15,703 bases of DNA from an uncultured Lachnospiraceae bacterium (lineage in GTDB: Bacteria; Bacillota; Clostridia; Lachnospirales; Lachnospiraceae): assembly GCA_902463835.1 (NCBI GenBank), contig CABQGZ010000022.1, forward strand, positions 1-15,703, given 5' to 3'. Position numbers and translations under genes: made by a program. Positions 1-8,300 of the stretch are shown here, one piece after another (within the stretch, counting starts at the first letter, position 1; each line of letters opens with the position of its first letter). Below the pieces are notes generated by a model. The model had not been told where the DNA came from, did no database searches, and saw only the letters and a program-made list of their open reading frames with translations.

Positions 1-37
1 TTGCCAGGGTCTCCCTCCTGATTATTTTTTCCTGCAT
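1..37 (-). CDS. Possible start of a next gene, truncated by the window edge
   Basis: An ATG at 35-37 opens 12 codons (MQEKIIRRETLA) that run off the left edge. It lies 12 nt after the TAA that ends the GH2 tail. AAAGAG (45-50), a weak Shine-Dalgarno match, sits 7 nt upstream. No terminator hairpin separates it from the GH2 gene. The fragment is too short to identify a family. It may not be a gene at all, since the AGGAGGG further along (about 13-19) could instead serve a start beyond the edge. Confidence 0.25.
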   Translation of the reverse strand, partial: MQEKIIRRETLA

Positions 38-49
38 CTTACTGCTCTT

Positions 50-265
50 TTACTGATTTTTCATTCTGCGGTATATGCCTGTTCCAAGTAGCGCAGCTGC
101 ACAGCCCAGGATCAGAATACACAGGGGCAAGATCGGCGCTGTATCGCTGGTCTTCGGCGCATCCTTTCCAGCATTGCTGCTGTCATTGCTGCTTCCGCTG
201 TTGTTCTTATCACTGTTATCTGCACTTCCTGTATTGTCCTTGTTGCCGCTGTCCGCAAGCTTCAG
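50..265 (-). pseudogene. Detached sortase-sorting tail of the GH2 gene, in frame after TGA
   Basis: Directly after the TGA at 266-268 the same frame stays open for 71 codons to TAA at 50-52. It reads LKLADSGN, matching LKLADNGN in the two sister genes. A Gly/Ser/Asn/Asp-rich linker follows, then APKTSD (143-160), a hydrophobic segment of about 20 residues and a basic tail with RRMKK. This is the normal layout of a cell-wall sorting signal. Two things differ from the sisters: the stop codon, and Ser in place of the Gly after the Thr where sortase would cut. Without readthrough this segment is not translated and the GH2 enzyme should be released rather than anchored. Readthrough would give about 1707 residues. 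A sequencing error at the stop codon is the main alternative. Confidence 0.8.
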
Positions 266-3200
266 TCAATCCTTTGCATCCGCCAACGCCTTGATTGCTG
301 CATCCACGATCTGCTGATCGCTTTCAGACAATGATGCGTCCGCCATCACGGCTTTTGCATTGGCAAGGGCTGCACGGAATAACTGTACGGTCTCTGCTGT
401 GTAGAGAGAGGTGTCAATTGCTTCCGCTCTCTTCAACAGTTCCTCCAGGTTGGACTTATCTGCTTTGAATCTCTGGTTCAAAATAGCTGCCAGAAGTTCT
501 TCTGCCGCTGCATTGATTTCTTCCTGGAAAGCGTCTTCATCGTCATATACTTCCTGCCCTTTTGCTAGTTTCTCAGTAAGTTCCGGCCAATTTGCAGCCA
601 CATACTTCGCTTCGTTCGGAAGCATGGTGTTCGCTTTATCGATGAGTGTCTTAAGTATCGCCTTGTCACCCTTGTAGAGTCCAAGTCCCCAGGTTGCCGT
701 AATCAGCTTATCCAGCACCGCATTTACTTCTTCCTGAGTCGCAGCTGCGTCATCTAATACAGTCTTTGCTTCCGCAACTGCGCTCTCAAAGAACTTCACT
801 GCGCTTTCCACTACTCCATCTGTACTCAGATCCTTCACTCTGTCATAGGTCATCTGGAGAAGTGTCTTGTCTGCCGCTTCTGCTTCCCCAGCACCTTTGT
901 TGATCACAATAAAGGCATCCAGGCTCACATTGGCCGCTAGGGAAGACGCATTCTTTCTTCCGGTACGGCTGATAGTGATGGTATGGGTTTCCACATTATC
1001 CCACAGCTTCTCATAGAGAATCTCATTTACCTGAGATCCTGTGGTGGCATCTGCATCATACAGATCCACTTCCTCCGGTATGCCCTGATCGATCGTAACT
1101 TCTGCAATTCCCTGATTCTTTTCCTTGGCGCCTACCCAGCGGATTCCGTTTCCGGTGAATGTAAAGGTCACGCTTGCCTCATTCTTCGTATCCAGAAGAT
1201 AGGTCACTGTCTTATTGTATGCGTTTGCCGTCCAGGACATATTCGCATCCGTCTTATAATCGGTTCCCTTTGTTCCGGTATAAGTAAACGCATCCGAATC
1301 ATCCACAATATCATAGTACTGATAGGAATCTGCGCCCACCGCTACGGTATTACTCTTTGCGGTTGCTTTCTCCACGCCGTCTGCCACCATGGTTGCCACG
1401 CAGTATACTTCATTTGCTGCCAGTCCGCTGGTATTTAGTACATCGCTGGTTGCTCCCGCAATCTGCTGTGCCTTGCTGTCCGGGTCTCCCACTGCAATCC
1501 GATACCACTGAAGATTTACCTTCGTGTTCTCATCGCCATTGCGCAGGCTGTAATCCACCTTCAGCTGATTTTCTCCGTTCCCGGTCACAAGCACGCCGCC
1601 AAGGGACGCTACTGTCTCTGTCGTAAAGTTAGAGCTGTCTGTGAGACGGATCACTGCGGAACCGGTGGAACCGTTTGCAAGCGTTCCTGCACGTCCGGTA
1701 TAATTCCCCCATCCCAGATTGGGGTAATACCACTGATTGTTGACGATCAGCTTTGCCGCTTCCTTGGCATTGTTTCCCTTAGAGGAAAGTACCTCAAAGG
1801 CATCCACAACCACACAATTGGCATGTCCGCCGGAGGTCTCAACCTTGATGGTATGGGTTCCTTCCTCCAGACCATCCACACTGTAGATCACGGTCTGCTT
1901 CAGATCGTTGCCCAGGTTACTGTAGGTATCGATCTCTTCCTGGAATACACCATCCAGATAAATTTTCAGCTTTCCGGTATTTTTCTGCTTGGAACCGATG
2001 AAGCGTACACCGTTTCCTTCAAAGGTCAACTCACAGCTGTCGCCAATCTTCGTACTGTAAGTCTCTGTCCCTGCATAGTCAGAGCTGGCATCGTAGGTAT
2101 ACCATCCACCGATATATTTCAGCCGCGTATCTCTATCGTCAATATATCCCAGGTCGTAGGCTACCTCCACGCGGGCTGCCACGCTGGCGTCTGCAGATTC
2201 CACGCTAATCCGGGGAGCATTCTTATCTGTATCATAATTTACATTGTAATAATATACGTATTCACGCATGGTCTTGAAGTCGTTGGTCACCAACCCATTG
2301 TTGGGATCATCTGTGGCATATACGAAGTAATTCTTCATATCGTCCTTCCAGGACCACTGGGGCTCTACTCCATACTGATCCGGATTCTCATCAGCTCCTT
2401 CACGCACCTTCAAAGCCGTTCCTTCATTTCTGCCGATATGGTCTTGGGGATATGCACTATAAAGTCCATCCCGCAGCCAGTCAACGCTTACCATATCATT
2501 CGAAATATCATAGCTGACACCCACTTCTTTCAGACCGGAACCTGTCTTGGGCGCTGTTGTGAGCTTGTAGGCAGTATCGATGATCCCGTTTCCGGATATC
2601 TTCATGGTAAACTGTACGCCTTGTCCATTATCGTATGTTCCATTCAGTGTAACAACTGCCTGGTTATCCACAATCTTCACTGCGATGCCATTTTGCACAT
2701 CTGGCGTCCACTTGCCCAGGCTTGTCCCTGTCACATGAAGGTATGGTCCCCCGGTGAGCAGAACCTTCTGCTCTGCACCAAAGCTTCCCTCTGTGATCAG
2801 TCCGGTCTCCTTGCTGAATACAACGGAAAAATCTTCTCCGCTGACTGTGATCGCATCACCTGTTTCCTTTACCGCCGGAGCAGTGGTGCCTGCAGGTGTA
2901 AAGCTGTACTGCACAACCGCCAGCTCCACATTGTATTCATCTACCATGATTCCATCTGCTGTGTAGAACTTCAGGTTTACACTGTCTGCGTCTTTTGATA
3001 TGCCAGGCACGGTGATTGTCCCTGCACCATGGGGAGCAATACTCTCACCGATCCGGATCCTGCCATTGCTCTCGCCTGTCGTGTATTCTACTTCCACTTC
3101 GTTCATGTTGGTGTGGTCAAACCAGTTTTTCACCGGAATCAGCAATGTGCCGTCGGCGGATACCGCACAGTTGTCCTCGTCCACACGCACCGGTGAGTAA

Positions 3201-5173
3201 GCCTTTTTCGTCAGATACGCCTCCGGCTTCTCACGGAGATACGCATCCAGCACGCTTCCCCATTCACCGTAGCCGGCTGTCTGTCCATCGGAGTGGGACT
3301 GCCACCGCTCCGTGGTTCCATCCGGGATATAGAAGACGTCGTCAATGCCGCCCCACAGGTCTGCCCCGAGACCTCCATCTGCGTTAAACACGTTCTCCCA
3401 GCCCTTCTTGATGCTCTCGCCCCAGAAGTTGCGGGTATTCACGTCCCGCTGCAGCTCATCCAGGTTATAGCAGGGGATATGGGCAAATTCATCGTGGAGC
3501 ACCGGCTTACCGCTGTAGCCTAAGCCGCCGGTCACACTCCAGTAATGAGCACTGTAAATATCTGCAAACCCTGCCGGTTCCCCGGTATCCGGGAAGCTGA
3601 AGATGCAGGGTCTGGTGACTTCCACATCCTTTAGGTAATCTCTCTCATCCTGGAACGCATTTCCGCCGGACTGACTGGCAACCTTATTATAATTGGACTC
3701 ATTGCCCAGAGACCAAATCAGAATGGATGGTCTGTTGCGGTCACGCTCGATCATCTCTGTGAACTGGGGCAGATAATCTTCATACTTACTTGCCACATCC
3801 GCCCAGGGACCCTGGAAACAGACAGCCGTCTCCTGCTCCACATAGATACCAAGCTCATCGCAGGCATCCAGAAGATCTTCCGAAGCGGGATAGTGGGAGG
3901 TCCGGATATGATTGATGTTGGCTTTCTTATATGCCAGCGCCTCCGCATAGGCCTCCTCTCTCGTCATGGAACGTCCCAGATCATCGGACACGTCATGACG
4001 GCAGGTTCCCCGCAACTTCACTTCCTTGCCATTGACATATACTTTGTTGGAATCTGTTCCTTCTCTTCCTCCATAATGGATCTCCCGGAAACCAATTCGT
4101 TCCTCATTCTGCTGCATTTCCTCCCCATTCACCACCAGCGTGGTCCGCAGGGTGTACAGATTGGGGTGCTCCGCATCCCAATGCTTGGGAGCGCTCACCG
4201 GAATGGTGATCTGCTTCGCCTCTGTCAGCGTATCAGCCGTTTCTTCTTTCTTGTCAAAGGAAGCTTCCGCAGAGGTCATCACAGTATCGCCGTCAAGAAG
4301 CTCCACCTTGAGGGTTGCCTTTTCCGATGTAAGGCCAAGCTGCGCAGTTACTTCCAGATTGGCATCCACAAACGTCTCATCAAAGTCCGTATTCACATAG
4401 GTGCGGGCAATATAGTCATAGGGCATCGCCACCAGTGACACGTCCCTTAAGATACCGCCGATATTATGATGGGCATACTCGGTGGCGTTGGCCGGGTTAT
4501 TTACCGTCTTTCCTTCCGGATTCCAGATTCCCCTGGTGTTGGAATACAGATCCGCCACGCCCACGGTCATGGTCACCGTCTCTCCGGGCTTGGCATATTC
4601 CGTGATATCGCAATCCCAGGTGGTGAAGCCGCCCACATGGGTACGGACATATTTTCCATTGATCCACACACGGGCGTTGCAGTACACGCCGTCAAAACGT
4701 ACCAGCACACGATTTCCCTCGTAATCCGCGGGAACCGTGATCTGTCTCTGATAATAGTACTCGTTGTTGGTCAGAATATCAAAGCCCTGCATCAAAGGTT
4801 CTCCAGGCACAATGATGTCCTTCCACTCTCTTCCGCTCCACGCCGCGAAGTCGAAGTCCTGATTCTCCGCAGTGGGATATGGAACTCCATCCGGAAGTGT
4901 ATAATCCGGAATATCATACAAATATTTCCAGGTTCCATCTCCGGTTGTCTCATTCAGGCTGATCTCGGGACTGTTCACCCCCTTCAGCTGCTGTGCAGCG
5001 TCCGGAATGAGCGGAGTCTGGCACACATCACTTCCAATCTGCATATTTTCCACCGTGGGCGCTAAGTTCTTTGCCTCCTTCGCTCCCGTCCCCGCAAGTG
5101 CCGTCAGACCGCCCATCTGGACTGTCAGCAGACCTGCCAGGGTAAGACTCATCCAGCGTTTCCAGTTTCTCAT
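266..5173 (-). CDS. Secreted LacZ-type GH2 beta-galactosidase with binding modules and FIVAR repeats; anchor removed by an in-frame stop
   Basis: Predicted exo-beta-galactosidase acting outside the cell, 1635 residues. A signal peptide (about 1-28) is followed by the GH2 sugar-binding fold (about 80-255), an Ig-like domain (about 258-375) and a TIM barrel (about 380-650). The acid/base is Glu492 in SLGNESN and the likely nucleophile is Glu562 in VLHDEF; RTSHYP and RGTCRHD match LacZ-type active-site segments. LacZ domain 4 and the beta-galactosidase small-chain domain follow (about 660-1017), which favours galactosidase over glucuronidase or mannosidase. Next come two galactose-binding-like beta-sandwiches (about 1019-1130 and 1285-1426) around an Ig-like stretch, then three FIVAR-type modules (about 1434-1635). 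The start at 5173 was chosen because AAGGAG lies 7 nt upstream and a signal peptide begins there. The in-frame ATG at 5209 has neither. The frame ends at TGA 266-268, where both neighbouring paralogues have Gly. The exact substrate linkage is not readable from sequence. Confidence 0.9.
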   Translation of the reverse strand: MRNWKRWMSLTLAGLLTVQMGGLTALAGTGAKEAKNLAPTVENMQIGSDVCQTPLIPDAAQQLKGVNSPEISLNETTGDGTWKYLYDIPDYTLPDGVPYPTAENQDFDFAAWSGREWKDIIVPGEPLMQGFDILTNNEYYYQRQITVPADYEGNRVLVRFDGVYCNARVWINGKYVRTHVGGFTTWDCDITEYAKPGETVTMTVGVADLYSNTRGIWNPEGKTVNNPANATEYAHHNIGGILRDVSLVAMPYDYIARTYVNTDFDETFVDANLEVTAQLGLTSEKATLKVELLDGDTVMTSAEASFDKKEETADTLTEAKQITIPVSAPKHWDAEHPNLYTLRTTLVVNGEEMQQNEERIGFREIHYGGREGTDSNKVYVNGKEVKLRGTCRHDVSDDLGRSMTREEAYAEALAYKKANINHIRTSHYPASEDLLDACDELGIYVEQETAVCFQGPWADVASKYEDYLPQFTEMIERDRNRPSILIWSLGNESNYNKVASQSGGNAFQDERDYLKDVEVTRPCIFSFPDTGEPAGFADIYSAHYWSVTGGLGYSGKPVLHDEFAHIPCYNLDELQRDVNTRNFWGESIKKGWENVFNADGGLGADLWGGIDDVFYIPDGTTERWQSHSDGQTAGYGEWGSVLDAYLREKPEAYLTKKAYSPVRVDEDNCAVSADGTLLIPVKNWFDHTNMNEVEVEYTTGESNGRIRIGESIAPHGAGTITVPGISKDADSVNLKFYTADGIMVDEYNVELAVVQYSFTPAGTTAPAVKETGDAITVSGEDFSVVFSKETGLITEGSFGAEQKVLLTGGPYLHVTGTSLGKWTPDVQNGIAVKIVDNQAVVTLNGTYDNGQGVQFTMKISGNGIIDTAYKLTTAPKTGSGLKEVGVSYDISNDMVSVDWLRDGLYSAYPQDHIGRNEGTALKVREGADENPDQYGVEPQWSWKDDMKNYFVYATDDPNNGLVTNDFKTMREYVYYYNVNYDTDKNAPRISVESADASVAARVEVAYDLGYIDDRDTRLKYIGGWYTYDASSDYAGTETYSTKIGDSCELTFEGNGVRFIGSKQKNTGKLKIYLDGVFQEEIDTYSNLGNDLKQTVIYSVDGLEEGTHTIKVETSGGHANCVVVDAFEVLSSKGNNAKEAAKLIVNNQWYYPNLGWGNYTGRAGTLANGSTGSAVIRLTDSSNFTTETVASLGGVLVTGNGENQLKVDYSLRNGDENTKVNLQWYRIAVGDPDSKAQQIAGATSDVLNTSGLAANEVYCVATMVADGVEKATAKSNTVAVGADSYQYYDIVDDSDAFTYTGTKGTDYKTDANMSWTANAYNKTVTYLLDTKNEASVTFTFTGNGIRWVGAKEKNQGIAEVTIDQGIPEEVDLYDADATTGSQVNEILYEKLWDNVETHTITISRTGRKNASSLAANVSLDAFIVINKGAGEAEAADKTLLQMTYDRVKDLSTDGVVESAVKFFESAVAEAKTVLDDAAATQEEVNAVLDKLITATWGLGLYKGDKAILKTLIDKANTMLPNEAKYVAANWPELTEKLAKGQEVYDDEDAFQEEINAAAEELLAAILNQRFKADKSNLEELLKRAEAIDTSLYTAETVQLFRAALANAKAVMADASLSESDQQIVDAAIKALADAKD
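269..874 (-). repeat. C-terminal FIVAR module block of the GH2 gene (three modules)
   Basis: Three helical modules of 65-70 residues each: a (671-874, ending WGLGLYKG), b (470-667, containing MLPNEAKYVAANWPEL) and c (269-469, containing SLYTAETVQ and SESDQQIV). The same modules occur at high DNA identity in the two neighbouring genes. A 29-bp run around 669-697 is identical to one in the GH101 gene. Confidence 0.8.
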
Positions 5174-5180
5174 ACAATTG

Positions 5181-5186
5181 CTCCTT
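5181..5186 (-). promoter_or_regulatory. Ribosome binding site fixing the GH2 start
   Basis: AAGGAG lies 7 nt before the ATG at 5173. It decides against the longer in-frame start at 5209, which would add 12 hydrophilic residues before the signal peptide. Confidence 0.8.
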
Positions 5187-5230
5187 TCATCTTTCCAGCC
5201 GTATCCCATCCTGCGATCCGGCCGATCTAT

Positions 5231-5246
5231 GTATTTTGTAAAATAC
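5231..5246. promoter_or_regulatory. Perfect inverted repeat in the GH2 leader, candidate repressor operator
   Basis: GTATTTTGTAAAATAC is a perfect 7-bp inverted repeat around a 2-bp centre. It lies about 10 nt downstream of the proposed -10 (5256-5261), so it covers the first transcribed bases of the roughly 75-nt leader. That position suits a repressor site. I see no equivalent before the other two genes. AT-rich palindromes of this length can occur by chance. Confidence 0.4.
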
Positions 5247-5255
5247 CATACTCCT

Positions 5256-5328
5256 ATTTTAGACGTTTTCGAGCATACCTGCTTTCACTTTTCGGAACTT
5301 TTTCTATTCCTTTTTATACTTTTTTGCA
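5256..5328 (-). promoter_or_regulatory. Promoter of the GH2 gene with the shared two-box module
   Basis: Read on the minus strand: box A TGCAAAAAAGTATAAAA (5312-5328), 13 bp, box B GTTCCGAAAAGTGAAAGC (5281-5298), 19 bp, then -10 TAAAAT (5256-5261). No convincing -35 lies at 17 bp, which suggests activator dependence. This copy is the most divergent in the second half of box B and in the -10, and its spacer is 1 bp shorter. A second TGCAAAAA lies just upstream of box A. The transcription start is inferred to be near 5249. Confidence 0.65.
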
Positions 5329-5351
5329 ACTTTTTGCATTTTATTCACTCC

Positions 5352-5391
5352 AAAAGAGTCAATCTGACAAACATACGACGTGACTTCTTTT
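5352..5391 (-). terminator. Weak hairpin after the GH95 gene
   Basis: Immediately after the GH95 stop, AAAAG(A)AGTCA can pair with TGACTCTTTT, giving about 10 bp with one bulged A around a 19-nt loop. The stem is AT-rich, and only four T residues follow, which are part of the stem. Termination is probably leaky, so some GH95 transcripts may run on into the GH2 gene. Confidence 0.3.
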
Positions 5392-5393
5392 TC

Positions 5394-8300
5394 TCATTGG
5401 GTTACATTAGACAAAGAGCCTATTCTTTTCTTCTTTCCCGCCGTCAGCGCCGCCATACACATTACAATTCCCGCAAGGCTTACCCACAGGCCAACCGGCG
5501 CGCTGTCACCTGTCTTTGGAGCAGCTGTTACGTTATCCTGACTGCCACTGTTGTCCTTATCGCCATCTGTACTTCCCGCATTGCCGTTATCCGCAAGCTT
5601 CAGACCATCCTTGGCATCCGCCAGCGCCTTCACTGCTGCTTCTACGATCTGCTGGTCGCTTTCGGATAAGCTTGCATCCGCCATCACAGCCTTGGCGTTG
5701 GCGAGAGCCGCGTGGAATACCTGCACCGTCTCTGCGGTGTAAAGGGTGGTGTCGATTGCTCCTGCTTTCTTCAGCAGCTCCTCCAGGTTGGACTTGTCCG
5801 CTTTGAACCGCTGTGCCAGGATGGCGCCAAGCAGATCATCTACTGCCTTGTCCACTTCCTCCTGGGTTGCCTTCTCATTTTCATATACCTTCTGACCCTC
5901 TGCCAGCTTCTCTACCAGCTCCGGCCAATTCGCAGCCACATACTTCGCTTCGTTGGGAAGCATCTTGTCGGCACGATGGATCAGACTCTGAAGGCGTGTC
6001 TTATCCGCGTCTCCCTCGTCCTCCTTGGCCGCCAGGAAATAGGTCTTTCCTTCCTGTGTGGCAAAGGTAAGGATGCCGTCTTCATAGGTGGAAGCAACTT
6101 TATTTCCATCCTCATCTACCACCACGCTGTTCTGGAACTCCTCCAGGAACACCTTGCACTCATTGCCGGACTGTGAGGTGATCTCCCAGTCTGTCAGCTT
6201 GCCCTGTTCCCAATCCATGGATACCACAAAGTTTCCTCTTCCCACAAGGCCATCCACATGGCCGGTATCCCAGGCACTTGGAAGAGCCGGAAGCATATCG
6301 ATGTATCCTGCGTGACTCTGTAACAGCATCTCCGCCACCCCTGCGGTGGCGCCCAGGTTTCCGTCAATCTGGAAAGGCGGATGATAAGAGAACAGGTTGC
6401 CATACACATTATTCTTCAGCTGCTCACTGTATACCTTGAGTGCATGATCTCCATCTCTCAGTCTCGCCCAGATGGAAACCTTCTGTGCTTTGCTCCATCC
6501 GGTACCGCCGTCCGTACGATCTGTAGCCGACACCTTTGCCGCTTCCAGCAGCTCCGGCGTATCTTTTGTAATCTGGTTGCCGGGATACAGCCCCAGCAGA
6601 TGGGACAGGTGGCGATGTCCGAACTCAACACCCTGAGAGCGTCCCCGATCCGTCCATTCGTCCTCCTCACGCCACTCTTTGATCTGTCCCCATTCTCCGA
6701 TCTCATAGGGATGAAGCTTGCTCTTGATCTCTTCCAGCTGCTGGCAGAATTCCTGATCCACGCCCAGTTCCTGCGCCGCCAGAATCGTATCCTGCATCAG
6801 CTGATATACCAGAGACTGCTCATATGTATTTCCCTCGGTGATCGGTCCGTGCTCCGGTGAATAGGTGGGAGAGCTTACCAGCCCGCCATTTCCGTCGTCC
6901 ACCAGATTCTTCGTCCAGAACTCAGCTGCCTCACGCATGATGGGGTAAATCTGTTTTTCCAATATCTCTTTGTCCTGGGTGAACTGGTAGTAATCCCACA
7001 GGTTCTGGCAGATCCATGCGTTGGAGGCCGGGGACCAGCCCCAGTAGAAGGACCAGCCCGGTGCTGTCATACCAAAGGGGTTGTTGATGGTATGTATGGT
7101 CCATCCGCCGTCTGTAATTCCATGGTGCTCCGCCGCCGTCAATCTGCCCGGCGCCACCAGGGATTCCACATAGTCTACCAGCGCGGTTCCGGTCTCTGAC
7201 AGGTTTGTCACAAAGGCCGGCCAATAATTCATCTGGATATTCACATTAAAATGGTAGTCTCCGGACCAGGCCGGCTTGTTGCTGTTGTTCCACACACCCT
7301 GCAGATTCGCCGGAAGGGAACCGTCTCTGGAGGAGGAAAGCAGCAGATACCGTCCATACTGGAATAAAAGCACCTCCAGGTTCTTGTCACCGGTCGTCTT
7401 ATAATTTTTCACCAGCTCATTGGTGGGCGTATCATTTGCCTCCTGTCCGATGTCCAGGTTGACACGCTTCATAATAGAAGAAACATCCTCCACATGATCC
7501 GCCCGGATCGCATCGTACCCCTTTTCCAATGCCTGGGCGATGCGCGCGCTCACATCCTCGTGGGGATCCTCTCCGCGATAATCGGGGGGATTGTGCAGAT
7601 CCGTCCACTCACTGCTCTCATTCTTGTAATCCGTTCCGGTGGCCACATAGATTACAGCTTCCTTTGCGCCGCTGACTGTAATCGTTCCATCCTCATTATT
7701 TGTGACCGCACCATCCGTCACCACCTGATACTGCACTTCGAATTTCATGCCGTTCTCCGTGGTATGACCCTGCACCGTGATCTTGCCGTTCTCCGCCTTG
7801 CGGGTGTACTCTTTGATCGGTACGGAAGGATCCACATTGGGCGGTGTATCCGGCTGTCCGCTGGGATATACCGTGTCAATCTCCGGATTCAGGCAGAAGT
7901 CCAGGGAACCTGCTTCGTCCGTATTCAGCTTGAACGCCATAACATTGTCCGGATAGCTGACCAGATATTCCCGCTCATAAGCTGACCCGTTATACTGATA
8001 GAAGGTCTTGGCAATTCCGTTCATAATATCCAGTTCCCTGCGGTACTGCTCAATCCGGCTTCCCTTGGGGAAAGCGAATTCCAGGTTGATATCGCCGATA
8101 TTCTGATAAGCGCCCCAGCCGTTTGTGTTCAGATCCTTTCCTGCAAGGGTACCTGCCAGCGCGTTCACCGACGCGGTGTCTCCGTTCCTGAGCGCTTCCC
8201 GCATCGCCTCCAGATTCTCATAGGCTCCTTCCTTGATACCGCCGGTATAGTCCTCCACTCCGCCGGGACCGCCGATCCACAGAGTCTTGTCATTGATCTG

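Noticed and set aside
266..268. TGA read as Trp or selenocysteine
   Set aside because: The GH95 gene in the same window ends in TGA, and the sister genes have Gly at this place. I saw no stem-loop that would argue for selenocysteine insertion.
269..874. CRISPR array or short tandem repeat in the repetitive 3' ends
   Set aside because: The repetition is at the level of 65-70-residue protein modules in coding sequence; there are no short identical repeats with unique spacers.
1823..2998. A 391-codon open frame on the plus strand opposite the GH2 gene
   Set aside because: Antisense shadow with the same Ile/His/Cys-rich composition and no family resemblance; the minus strand encodes the GH2 domains throughout.
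5174..5209. Longer GH2 start at 5209
   Set aside because: No ribosome binding site, and the added residues would bury the signal peptide; the start at 5173 has AAGGAG at 7 nt.
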